Shown here piece after piece: positions 54,449-64,000 of a stretch of DNA of 64,000 nucleotides. Within the stretch, counting starts at the first letter, position 1. Each line of letters starts with the position of its first letter. The stretch spans positions 186,001 to 250,000 of the forward strand of contig NW_020825399.1 of assembly GCF_003286085.1 (NCBI RefSeq). Direction: 5' to 3'. The notes under the pieces are model-generated. The model saw only the letters and a program-made list of their open reading frames with translations. It had not been told where the DNA came from and searched no databases. The position numbers were made by a program, and so were the translations under genes. Source of the DNA: Drosophila persimilis. Taxonomy: Eukaryota; Arthropoda; Insecta; Diptera; Drosophilidae.

Positions 54449-54995
54449 ACTGCCAACTGTAAATAAAGGTGTTTTAGCGTTCATCAAGCGTTGGTCCAAG
54501 GAGTTTGACGACCCGTACGTTACGAAACAACTGTTCATCTCGTTAGTACGTCCTATATTGGAGTATTGTTCTTGTGTGTGGAGGCCGCAGTATAAAGAGC
54601 ATTTTTAATTTTTGCCCTTCGTAGCTTTAACTGGGACTCGGGTCGTGCACTGTTCGTGCACAAGCTCCTTCTCGGGATTGTTGACTCCCAAACTCTCTTG
54701 GGTCAGATTGACTTGGCCGTCCCATCTAGACCTACCCGTACGTTTAGGCCTACCCGTTTACCCATATGTAGGTCTAATTATCCCGAACATTAACCTTTTA
54801 GGGTTTTATGCCATAATTATAACTCCCTCTGCCTTACCCTATCCCCTGAACTGTCTCTTAAACTAATTGCATGCAATATTTATAATCACTTAAATTTAGC
54901 TAACTTTTAACTTCTATTTTTTCCGCCTTTTGTAATTAAGTACCATTATTATCAGATAATTTGTTAATTTAATAAATAAAATAAAATTAAGTAAT
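54449..54995 (+). mobile_element. 5'-truncated CR1-A LINE nested in CR1-B
   Basis: Begins in the RT thumb (VNKGVLAFIKRWSKEFDD), with C-terminal coding to about 54866 and a 3' tail ending in ATAAATAAAATAAAATTAAG. About 60 bases are missing after CVWRPQYKEH, shifting the frame. CR1-B sequence flanks both sides. Confidence 0.8.
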
Positions 54996-55250
54996 TCGCT
55001 TCCTCTTATTAAATTACTAATCCTTACACACCATTCTAGTAATTAGTATTTGTAGTGGTATTTGTATTTTGAATGCATGCCTAGTTCTCTTAGTAAGCTT
55101 AATGATAATTTTCCTCGAATATTAGTCTAACAGCTATCTCTCCTGCATGCTCGCGTAACCGCCTTCTGCTGGTTTCAGAAGGCCCACTTGACGGTGCAGT
55201 AATTGCACCTCCTCTTGCAAGATGCAGTCATTGCATGTCAACGTCCAATA
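54996..55250 (+). repeat. CR1-B 3' UTR with three stem-loops
   Basis: Three successive perfect inverted repeats: GCCTTCTG...CAGAAGGC (55161-55183), GGTGCAGTAATTGCACC (55193-55209) and ATGCAGTCATTGCAT (55222-55236). The same set occurs at 49083-49150 (minus) and, with changes, at 50760-50850. Confidence 0.8.
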
Positions 55251-55422
55251 TGTGAAACATGAGCCCCTATCTTAATGTTTCTGAATTATCAATTGATCTT
55301 TTCCATTTGTATTCCATTTCCTCATATGTATTTTAACTATTAGCAGTATCAACCGTGCGGTGGGACTTAGTTAATCTAAGGCTATATCGTTGGAAACATT
55401 CATGCTAGACAATATTGTTTTT
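55251..55422. other. unassigned spacer
   Basis: No coding or repeat signal recognised between the CR1-B 3' end and DINE copy E. Confidence 0.4.
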
Positions 55423-56993
55423 TATACCCGATACTCAAAATGAGTGATGTGTGTAACGTGCAGATGAAATCGTCTCCGACCCCATAAAGTATATATATTC
55501 TTGATCAGCATCAATAGCATCAATCTATGGCATCCACAATTTCAAAGATACGAGAAAACAGAAAACGTAGAATCGTAGAGGATGACTATATTTTCTAGAG
55601 TGCAAAATCGGAGCCAGATCGTATATATTATTATATTCTTATTACAAGAAAACAATTTCATTCTCTCTCGCTCTGTCTCGATCCAACACACAGGCTTCAT
55701 GGTCGGCTTTGCCTATTGCAAAATGTGAGTTCCTAGATCTCAGAGACTATAAAAGCTATAGCAACCAAATTTGGTATCCACACTCCTGTGATATCGGACC
55801 TTGACAAGTTAGTTTCAATATTTCGCCACACCCTCTTCCGCATCCACAAATCTCAGATTCTATCAAGGCTAGAGTAACCAAATTTGGTATCCACACTCCT
55901 GTTAGATCTCACTATAAAACGTATATTTCAAAATTTTTCCCCACCCCCTTCCGCCCCACAAAGGACGAAAATCTGTCGCATCCACAATAATGAAGATACA
56001 GTCATAAAGAATGACCATATCTACCAGATTGCCGAATATGGATCAGATCGGATCATTTTATAGCCAAAAGAGAAACAAATAAATTTTCAGCTAGTTCCCC
56101 ATCCATTTTGGATGTTCCTAAACTACTCGTTTCTACGCGATAGTTAGCCGATGGTTTTCAAATGCAACTCTGAATAATTGTCAATCACAACGAAAAAATG
56201 GTATTCACTGCGAAAACGTAAAAAATGATTGTGACAAAATTAACAAAAAACAACAACAATCATGCCGAATGGCTCGGATACATTCGAGGCTGTCGATGAG
56301 ATTGAATGCGGCATGGGCGAGTCTGCCAGGCTGGAGGTGCAAGTGTGTGGCGAATAAATAGCGGACGACTGACAACATAGATCAAATATTTGTATGCTCT
56401 GTAAATGCTTTATTTTATGCATAATTTATTTTTTAATAATGAGTTTTTTTCGGACATTATTTTTGTTGGATCTGGACGGATCATGTAGCGCCAGCACCTT
56501 TTCTGGCAACAAGGGCCCCCGCCAATGCGAACCAAAAAAGACTACAGAATGATTTATTGGAAGTGCTGAAAAATAAAAATAAATAAGTTTATAATTTGCA
56601 TTACGGTCTAAACAATATTTTGCGATTGCAGATCGTATCTGTTCTGCTGACTGATTCAAGTCACTAGAACTATTGCTACTATCGGGCTGTTCGCATAATT
56701 TTCTGTTGAACCAGGGCCGAAATAATTGCTACATCTTCATCATCCATTATAAGAAACAAATTAATAAATCTTCCGCGAAAATTTGATGTACTTGTTATCG
56801 GCTGATTTTGACGGATGGTGGATGGCGGATGGTGGATGGCGGATGATGCCAGTGTGAAGCGGAGTTTCACCTCCATCAAAAAATCCCACCGTTCCCCCGG
56901 GATGGGCTCTGTGTTAATGTAGCTATACTGTCTATGTATCAGGTATAAATGTAGAGTTGCGTTCGCAGCAGCAACTCACAACGTCCCGCCTCG
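55423..56993 (+). mobile_element. DINE-1/ISY-type helentron, copy E, split by unrelated DNA
   Basis: 5' end TATACCCGATACTC at 55423, with a deletion shortly after. DINE sequence runs to about 56092 (TAGCCAAAAG...). The 3' end (CAGGTATAAATGTAGAGTTGC to CCGCCTCG) is at about 56905-56993. The 0.8 kb between is not DINE sequence. It is more diverged than copies A-D. Confidence 0.75.
56093..56900 (-). other. unrelated 0.8 kb inside DINE copy E
   Basis: On the minus strand a short frame begins MDDEDVAIISALVQQK (ATG at about 56747), preceded by a CCATCC-repeat leader (56812-56850). It is broken after 22 codons, with a second open stretch (SSSDLNQSAEQIRSAI and onwards) to 56426. A 31-codon plus frame (MPNGSDTF start) lies at 56261-56356. 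The acidic start loosely recalls Harbinger-type transposases, but that is weak. It could be a nested DNA transposon or captured host DNA. Confidence 0.35.
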
Positions 56994-57017
56994 TTTTTAA
57001 TTGTGTAAGTAATTTTT

Positions 57018-57698
57018 TATACCCGATACTCAAAATGAGTATTGGGGTATATTAGATTTGTGGTGAAAATGGATGTGTGTAACGTCCAGAAGGAATCGTT
57101 TCCGACCCGATAAAGTATATACATATATTCTTGATCAGCATCAATAGCCGAGTCGATTGAGCCCTGTCTGTCTGTCCGTCCCTTTCAGTGCCTAGTGCTC
57201 AAAGACTATAATAGCTAGAGCAACGACATTTCAAATCCGGAATGTCAAATCCAAAATGTTTAAAAACTTTGCCCCGCCCACTTCCGCCCCAAAAAGGGCG
57301 AAAATCTGTGGCATCCACAAATCTCAGATGGTATTAAGGCTAGAGTAACCAAATTTGGTTTCCACACTCCTGTTTGATTTCACTATAAAACGTATATCTC
57401 AAAATTTGGCCTCACCCCTTTCCGCCACCACAACGAAGGAAAATCTGAGGCATACGCAATATTGAAGATTCTAGAAAACTAAAAACGCACAATCATAGAG
57501 AATGACCATATCTATCAGATTGCTGAATCTGGATCAGATCGGAACATTTTTATAGCCAAAAGGAACAAATCTATCTACGCACTCTTTGCCGTGTCGTTCA
57601 ATATTAGCGGCGTCTGCCGGAGGAGAGCCATACTGACAAAGTATCGGGTATAAATGTGGAGTTGCGGTCTCCGCAGCAACTCACAACGTTCCCCCTCG
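57018..57698 (+). mobile_element. DINE-1/ISY-type helentron, copy F, internally deleted
   Basis: TATACCCGATACTC at 57018 to CCCCCTCG at 57698, 681 bp. It lacks roughly 400 bp of the middle compared with copies A-D but keeps both ends and the 3' hairpin. Confidence 0.85.
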
Positions 57699-58073
57699 TT
57701 ATTTAGAAGCTAGCTCCACAGAGCTGGATGAGTTAATGAAAATGATATAAAATACATTTAAATATCACAACAATACAAAATTGTTGACAACATTATTAAT
57801 ACTTTTTTTTTTATTTGTTTTTGAAAATTTGCAGGTGTTTCTTCGTTTTCTTCAAGTTAAGAATTGCTTTTTTTCTGAAAAAATATTGGCAGCACTGGTT
57901 ACCAATTTCCGATAGGTCTTTTGTTCGCCATGACTATTAACTAATCACAAGGCCAATATTTGAAATGTGGTCTGAATCTGGAAAACAAATGTTTTTCCCA
58001 TGGCCAATTGTATGTGGTATGTTCACGGGTCGGAAAACCTTATGCGTTGTTTGTTTTTGTGCATGGTAAATTG
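57699..58073. other. unassigned AT-rich spacer
   Basis: No coding or recognisable repeat. It may include the distal part of the Helitron that begins at 59270 on the minus strand. Confidence 0.4.
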
Positions 58074-58076
58074 TTA

Positions 58077-59270
58077 TATACCAACAGCATCTCGCAAGTA
58101 AATATATTCTTCCGCACGCACATACATGTCGACCATAAATTTTTGGCAAATCGCACGACATTGTAAAATAAAATTGTCTCGGCCGCGTCTAATCATCAAA
58201 CTATACGAATAGTTTTCGGCTCCTGTTTAGAAAAAATATATTTAAAATTAATTGAAAATTTATTCTTTAATAACAAATTAACTATGTTCTTACTATGTGC
58301 TACGTGATCTCGTTGTTTAAAGTTTACACAATATCCGTCTTGTCCCTTCCAGAAAATTAGTGGATATAGGAGATCGTCATATGAACGATGGGTATCACTA
58401 ATAAACTGAAGATAATTATTTCTTCTTCGAATCACGATTTGTCGCGTAGCTGTACGGTCGCCAACCATGATGACAGCTGGTGTTCTAGTTTTAGTCTGGT
58501 ATTGTAGTTTGTGCATGTGTGATTTGAATAATTTCAATAATTCATAGTGCTCATTTAACAGAGCGTCCAGCTCGCTGCCGATATGCCTGCCAAAATGTGA
58601 ATTGAGATTGGCGCACGCGATTGGCGAGTGCACTGACTCATTTTAAATTTGAGTGCATGACAATGCGGGCATTCCTTTTCCAAAGTATCAATAATGAATG
58701 AGCATAATATTCCACATAAGGCTCATACTGGAATGCTAGTCGAAGAAATAAATTTGATGTAAATGCTTGATGATTGATTTGATACGTCAGTCGACTATGT
58801 ATCTTCGGGCTACTCTCCGTTCAAGTTGCTTTTGTTAATTTCATTAATCTCGGGCCTCTTGCGATTGTGATTTACGTAACTGCGCCATGCTCACACGCTC
58901 ATCTGCATTGTTTTCTTGGATTTGTTCACATAAAATTCGTACTCTTATATCTCGCATGGTTCTAGACTTGATCGTTTGACGACTCAAATTGGAGCCTCTG
59001 CGTCTTATTGGCATTGCTCAAATATATTAAATTCTCTGGCTGTTTGTAGTTGAACTTCTTCGAAATGGCTTGACTCCTTGGCACGGCTTTGGCTATGGCT
59101 TGACACATATGAAATCTCAGTAGGCCGAAACATTATTTGTTTCATCTCGGAAGCGAAAACATCTAAAAAAACTTATAATCGAAAGCACATCAAATTTCAA
59201 GAAAATCGGTCGAGCCATTTCGGAGGAGATCAGCAACGAAATTGGTGACACGAGAATTTTATATATTAGA
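58077..59270 (-). mobile_element. deleted Helitron with replicase fragments
   Basis: 5' end TCTAATATATAAAATTCTCG at 59270 on the minus strand, the typical start of Drosophila Helitrons. Replicase start at 59014 (MPIRRRGSNLSRQT, to a stop at 58844). After a gap, conserved replicase segments follow at 58633-58294 (IVIRRRNNYLQFI, THRSYDDLLYPLIFW, GQDGYCVNF) and 58222-58077 (YSLMIRRGRDNFILQC, KFMVDMYVR). A large part between start and core is deleted, and the Rep and helicase core domains are missing. Confidence 0.8.
58223..58293 (-). other. probable intron in Helitron replicase
   Basis: 71 bases from GTAAGAAC (58293) to a T-rich tract and CTAAACAG (58223). Removing it joins DHVAH to AENYSYSLMIRRG in one frame, matching how the conserved replicase should continue. 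Without removal the frame drifts into a non-conserved tail and a stop. Confidence 0.65.
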
Positions 59271-59530
59271 TATTGTAAAAAACGCCGATTAACTAGACTG
59301 ACTATTGTTGTCATGTCGGATTATACTAGAAATATATGTATAGTCTTGGCTCGGAGTAGTTTGGAAGAACACCTCTCTGCTTTCATATTCTCAACCCGAA
59401 AAATACTATTGTTAAAACCCAAAAAAGATTTTCAAATGGTAAAAAACATATAAATTGAGTAACTTGGAAGACAATTTTTCCACTGTTGTTCATATAAGCA
59501 TATAAATATATGTATTGTTTTCTTTGACAG

Positions 59531-59631
59531 AATGTTGAACTTCCTGAATCATTTTCTGTCGAGCTAAAGAATTTGTTGGAAATGTTACTTCAAAGGGAGG
59601 TTTCTAAACGACTCGGTTGCATGGGAAATGG
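59531..59631 (+). CDS. Gprk1: GRK2-type receptor kinase, exon (kinase domain C-lobe end)
   Basis: Codes [20 protein letters not shown] and [14 protein letters not shown], the end of the catalytic domain of G-protein-coupled receptor kinases of the GRK2 class. It is bounded by a pyrimidine-rich tract plus CAG at 59528-59530 and by GGTGAGA at 59631, so the last codon is split (GG|C). The exon is open and spliceable. The upstream kinase exons are not in the window; the preceding 250 bases look intronic and a Helitron lies beyond. The protein phosphorylates activated receptors at the plasma membrane. Confidence 0.9.
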
Positions 59632-59694
59632 GTGAGATGCTAAAATATTATATTTAATATTAATTACAATATATCGATTTATATATTTCAAAAG

Positions 59695-59913
59695 CGCTGA
59701 TGAAGTAAAAATGCATAATTTTTTTTGTGGAATCGACTGGCACCAAGTTTATATTCAAAAATATACTCCCCCATTAGTACCTCCAAGAGGAGAAGTAAAT
59801 GCCGCGGATGCCTTTGATATCGGATCTTTTGATGAGGAAGACACAAAAGGCATTAAGTTAAATGACACCGACCAAGATCTTTACAAGCTTTTCTCGTTGA
59901 CCATATCGGAAAG
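59695..59913 (+). CDS. Gprk1: GRK2-type receptor kinase, exon (AGC C-tail)
   Basis: Begins with the last base of the split glycine codon ([15 protein letters not shown]) after TTTCAAAAG. It encodes the highly conserved C-tail [20 protein letters not shown] and [10 protein letters not shown] and ends LTISER with AG|GTAAGT. The 63-bp intron (59632-59694) has proper GT and AG ends. The next expected residues (WQQEV, then the PH domain) are not found before 60160, so the next exon lies beyond a long intron to the right. No frameshift or stop in either exon, in strong contrast to the surrounding decay. Confidence 0.93.
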
Positions 59914-60160
59914 GTAAGTTGTAATTTATAAAATACACCGCGGTAAACTATCGAACCTTGTATGCTTTATGCTTTGTTTTTTCTAATAAACGAATGATTC
60001 GATTGCACTGTCTTTCAGCGCGGTGCAAGAATTCGAAATCATGGCATCCCAATCGTTTTGTTTTAAACGAGTGTCTAAGCTTGCCTCTTCCCGATCAGCA
60101 GTTAATGTTGGACAGATACAAAGTACTTGTTCAATTCGAATTTAAAAAACCCATGTTCTG
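59914..60160. other. Gprk1 intron sequence with an unassigned open stretch
   Basis: Starts with a good donor (GTAAGT). A pyrimidine tract and AG at 60017-60018 precede an open stretch (plus frame 59958-60302, containing PLPDQQLMLDRYKVLVQFEF; the minus strand is also open at 59985-60160). I could not assign it to Gprk1 or to any element. Confidence 0.35.
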
Positions 60161-61480
60161 TTTAGAGATATGTGACCGTAAGCTCAGTTTCTCCGAACGT
60201 TCTACTGACCCACCGCTCTTGACACCGGCAGTGGGTTTCCGCCACACACCTGTCCTGGTCTTCGGCTCTAGTTGCAGCGGCGGGCAGATTACCAAGGGCT
60301 AGGCGCAGACGCGTAATGCGTAATACATGATGATGACCCTGACAAGAGAGCAACCCGCCAATGTTAGCCATTATGTCAGATAGGCTTTGTCTCCCGTGTA
60401 TTGTAAGCGTTGCTTGAAGAATGTGCTGTGGTCAAAAAAAGCCCCAATCACTACTCTGACAGTCTCTAACTTTTTTCCTGGAGCTCAACACGACCGATTC
60501 GGTTTTGTGCGCTACCAGGCTGGGGTCGTTTTTTTGTCTTGGAGGTCGGATGGCTAGCGATCTCTGTTTCTAGGCGACTCTCTATAAGGCGCTCGAAGAG
60601 TTTCCACCTTAGGTTGAGCATGAACTGCACCCTTTATTCTTTGGGGTCTTCCCACTTATAGCTTCGTGCCCGAGGGGAAGACTTACTTCTGCATACAATA
60701 GTGGTACAATAGTACCGATTGCGTAGTATATCCGGGCAGGTGGGCCGGATCATCACCGGCTTGTAAGAAGCTATTGATGGTAGATGGCGATTCGAAATAG
60801 TAAGAATCTCAGCTTAGATCTTCTTAAAGACAGTAATATCGACGGACTGCACAATGTCCTCGAACTCCCCAATCTTCTCCTGCACAAGAGCTATACACCT
60901 TCTCGTCCTCAATAACGCACATGATTTTCAGCGTATTTTAGCTGGCTTGTCCGGAGCAGTCACTGTGGGAGTTCTAGCTAAAACCTGCCTTGTATCGAGC
61001 ACAGACAAATCGGCCTCGTGGATTTGTTGCCGCTGATGTAGCTGCTGTTTGCCCGGAAGTTGGTCAACTGTGGTAACTTTAAATCACCGAAAGCTATTTC
61101 AGATGATTTGTCGGCGTGCACGCATCGATGAAAAAGAAAAGCTTCTACCGCCTCTTGCCAAATTCGACAGTCTTGTTGTCTTTGCATTGCCCCTTCGTAG
61201 CTATCCAGTATCGACTTCTTTCTGCTCTCTTCGCTAATCCGCGAAATCCTGTGAATTTATTAGGTCGATAATTAGTAGCAAGCCCTGTGTGTCCAATGCT
61301 TCCGTACTTCACTTTGGCGTTTGGCTACATCTATGCAGCACTTCATAGCCTGCGCTTCCCTACTCGGTCGCCCCTGCGTTGAAGTCGCCTGCGATTCTAA
61401 CTGGGGAACGGCTGCGTTTATCTTCTGCTATTTCTTTTATTAACTCCACAAAATTGATCTTGCTTTTCCTCTGTGAACCA
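60161..61480 (-). pseudogene. degenerate R1/I-like LINE
   Basis: Pieces on the minus strand run in the expected order. Endonuclease motif IAGDFNAG is near 61390, an intermediate region follows with several stops, then RT pieces (LFERLIESRLE near 60590, AHKTESVVLSS near 60500, QRLQYTGDKAYLT near 60400, MANIGG at 60371). The C-terminal RT motifs resemble the R1 clade. There are many stops and shifts, so it is old. The family call is tentative. Confidence 0.5.
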
Positions 61481-61789
61481 AGCCGACTTTTATGAATAGA
61501 TTTGGGGCTTTAAAAATGTTCAATAATTGTTTCCAAACATTTTTAAAAACTTTTTATAGAGGTTATCTTTTGTACACCTGGTTTTATTGAAAATATTACA
61601 GTTCTGAAGAGCAGCTATACCACCATGCGTACCACCATAGTTAAAGCACTTTCTTTTTTTTCAAGGCCGCTCTTACATCTGGCCGCAATTTGCCTCAACG
61701 CTATGCACTTATTCTGCCGGATTCGACAGAATGTCTACCCAATACTGACTCTGCCCTCCTGAAAAAACCTCTCCGTAAATTATATGGGG
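61481..61789. other. unassigned spacer
   Basis: No coding or repeat signal recognised between LINE remnants. Confidence 0.4.
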
Positions 61790-63795
61790 AATCTGAAATT
61801 CATAAAATTTTGTATGTTTAATGTTTAATGTTTAGAGTTCAACTATGCACAGTTAAACAGATTACAAATTATAAAATTATCACAATACAAGGCAGAAGAA
61901 AGTTAACTTAAATTATTCATTAAAGAAGATTTTACTTTAGGAGCGCAAGATTCATGGTCAGAGTAGTTTGAAGGACAGAGAGGAAGACGGAGAGGATAAT
62001 AATGCCTAGTCGGGCGGGATGGGACAGCAATGCTGATAAGACTAATGAGGGCCGAGGATTCAACGTCGTATAAGTTTGTGGAGAAAAATAATTCCATGAC
62101 AAGTCCTACGGCTTTCAAGAGAGTGCAAGTTAATGAGACGCAGCCACCTCTTATAAGAAAGAAGATGTCGAGAGGGGTCCCAATTAAGTATGCGCAGGGC
62201 ATAGATAAGGAATTTTGTTTGAAGGGACTCAAGCATATTGATATTTTTGGTAATGGGGAGACCAGATATAAGAACCATATTCCAAGATGGACCGAACAAG
62301 AGACACGTAGAGTAGTTAAGTGGTATAGGGGTCAGAAAATTACTTCGACCATCTTATGATAAAGCCAAGGACTTTATTCGGCTTTATTCGAAATAGCGGA
62401 TATATGAGAATTAAAACATAAGTTAGGTACGAAGATATTGCCTAAGTCATTAACTTTGTACAGGCGTTCCAAGGAAATGTTATTAATTGTGAAGTCAAAA
62501 AGGTAAGGCTTGTTGCGATGGAAGGTCATGACGTTATATTTGGAAATGTTTAGAGGAAGAGCGTTAATAATACACCAATTGTTGAGAGCGTCGAGATCCG
62601 ATTGAAGAAATAATGGGTACACCGGGTCGCTGTGGGAAAAACATAGCTTGACATCATCAGCATAAATTAGAACTCGAGAATTAGTTAAAACTTGGGGAAG
62701 ATCATTGATAAAGAGGTTAAATAATAAGGGCCCGAGAATGCTACCTTGCGGCACACCCGAACAGAAAAAAACTGGTTTAGAAAGAGAAGATTGGAAGCAG
62801 ACACGCTGATAACGATTGCAAAGCTACGCATTAGTCCAGAGAAGAAGTTTGGTCGGAAATCCTAGTAAAGATAGTTTGTGGATGAGGAATAGTTTGTGAA
62901 TCCGCACAAAGGTTAGACAAATAACTGTTATAGCATAGGGTATTACAAATGGAATATTTAGATTTTGCAATTTAAGGTGCGAAAAATGGAAAAAACAGTG
63001 CTGTATAATGTCCGATCTCATTAAAGTCGTCGAGGAATGACCAATCTATCAGAGAAAGTGCGCTATTCAAAGAGATAAAATCAGCCCTCTTGAAGCAAAA
63101 TATAGGTGAACATCAATTTTGTGCTGCATGAATGGGAACATCTTCGGATGGAGACCAGGAAATACTTGGAAGATTGAAATCTCCGAGGACGATAAGACAA
63201 TCGGACTCATTAAGTTGGGACGAAACAGTTTGAAAATAGGCTGCGTGAAGCATGTAGGTTGAAAATTAAGAGGACGGTGGGATGTAAGAACACGATATAA
63301 ATAGATTTATTGAGGAGAGTCGTAGATTAACCACTATAATTTCAATATTGTTATGAGCTTCGACAGAAAAAAGTTGGGATGTTGTGCCAGAGCGGACAGC
63401 AATCAAACAACTCCACCACGAGATGGACGATCCGATCTATAAATGTTAAATTTGTCAATAAGGATCTCGGAATCAGAGATTGAGGAATGAAGCCAGGTTT
63501 CGGAGAAAGCGATAATGTCGGCCTCAAAAGTTGCACTATCAGTATATAACTTGTTCAGCTTGCTGTCCAAACCACGAACGATCTGATAGGCAATCTTTAC
63601 CGTATTAGGAGAAGCTAGTTTTTTTCTACAGAGGATGTGGCAGTCGGAGAAGGTGTAGGAAGAATACCAACTCGATGTTCAGGGCTAGTGGGACGATTTG
63701 TAAAGAGGTGGCAAATCGTGTGCACCGGCGAGAAAGAGGGGTCAAGCAAACTATTTACATGCTTATCCGGGACGAGAATTTTAAAAGAGGAGATG
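61790..63795 (-). pseudogene. third CR1-like LINE (subfamily C), deleted
   Basis: Order from the right: ORF1 C terminus (63791 to 63610, SSFKILVPDKHVNSLLDPSF), endonuclease pieces (63540-63100; TWLHSSISDSEIL, SDRPS), a large gap where the RT N-terminal part should be, RT core 62754-62374 (MPQGSILGPLLFNLF, IYADDVKLCF) and the C-terminal part 62299-61903, then a 3' UTR. Diverged from subfamilies A and B and broken at several points. Confidence 0.75.
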
Positions 63796-64000
63796 TTTTT
63801 TATTTATTTATTATTTATTAAATTAAATTATCAAATAATCTGTTAATAATGGTACTTAATTACAAAAGGCGGAAAAAGAGAAGTTAAAAGTTAGCTAAAT
63901 TAAAGTGATTATAAATATTGCAAGCAATTAGTTTAAGATACAGTTCAGGGGATAGGGTATAGCAATGGGATAATAATTATGGCATAAAACCCTAAAAGGT
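63796..64000 (-). mobile_element. CR1-A LINE 3' end at window edge
   Basis: Tail TTTATTTATTATTTATTAAATT at 63797 and the 3' UTR plus the last codons match 41885-42090 closely. It interrupts ORF1 of subfamily C and runs out of the window. Confidence 0.85.

Noticed and set aside
56679-56879. PIF/Harbinger transposase start
   Set aside because: Only a 22-residue acidic start is similar in style. No catalytic residues or terminal inverted repeats were found, so it is not called.
58196-58222. C-terminal residues of the unspliced Helitron frame (PKTIRIV)
   Set aside because: Out of frame with the conserved replicase; explained by the intron at 58223-58293.

Overview
This window looks like repeat-packed fly heterochromatin. 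Nearly every base lies in transposable elements inserted into one another. Six copies of a DINE-1/ISY-type helentron, LOA/Trim-type and CR1-type LINEs, and mdg1/412-, 17.6/errantivirus-, BEL/Pao- and Osvaldo-type LTR elements point to Drosophila. The DINE and LOA/Trim subtypes suggest the obscura group. The only host gene recognised is two intact exons of a GRK2-type receptor kinase, orthologous to Drosophila Gprk1. In D. melanogaster that gene lies in 2R pericentric heterochromatin (Muller C). In the obscura group Muller C is chromosome 3, or the neo-sex chromosome of D. miranda. The species and chromosome are inference.

Layout. 1-7.1 kb: a decayed mdg1/412-like element (+), whose gag and leader are repeated as an inverted arm at 4.39-5.94 kb; one DINE copy sits in that arm. 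7.4-38.2 kb: a nest on the minus strand. An outer BEL/Pao element (5' half 32.8-35.9 kb, 3' half 7.4-10.6 kb) is split by a 17.6-like gypsy element with an env ORF (10.6-32.8 kb). The gypsy element contains (i) a breakpoint with a second 3' LTR/env copy, (ii) a structurally intact BEL/Pao element with visually identical LTRs, a 5-bp target duplication and an uninterrupted 1715-codon polyprotein (17.38-24.23 kb, +), and (iii) a LOA-type LINE (24.8-29.8 kb, +). Upstream of the outer BEL is another broken BEL (35.9-38.5 kb).

38.5-39.7 kb: LTR, tRNA-Lys-type primer site and gag start of an Osvaldo/Ulysses-like element (+), cut by a second LOA-type LINE (39.7-41.9 kb, -). 41.9-55.3 kb: CR1-clade LINEs in both orientations, including one nearly full-length element (41.9-46.2 kb, -) and several 3'-end copies of a second subfamily carrying three stem-loops. 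55.4-57.7 kb: two DINE copies, one split by about 0.8 kb of unrelated DNA. 58.0-59.3 kb: a deleted autonomous-type Helitron (-) with a likely intron. 59.5-59.9 kb: the Gprk1 exons. 60.1-64 kb: degenerate R1/I-like and CR1-like LINEs.

No cellular operon or pathway is present. The elements relate by nesting order, which gives their relative ages: the intact BEL is among the youngest insertions, and the mdg1-like, outer BEL and R1-like pieces are old. Only the inner BEL keeps all the parts expected of an autonomous element.
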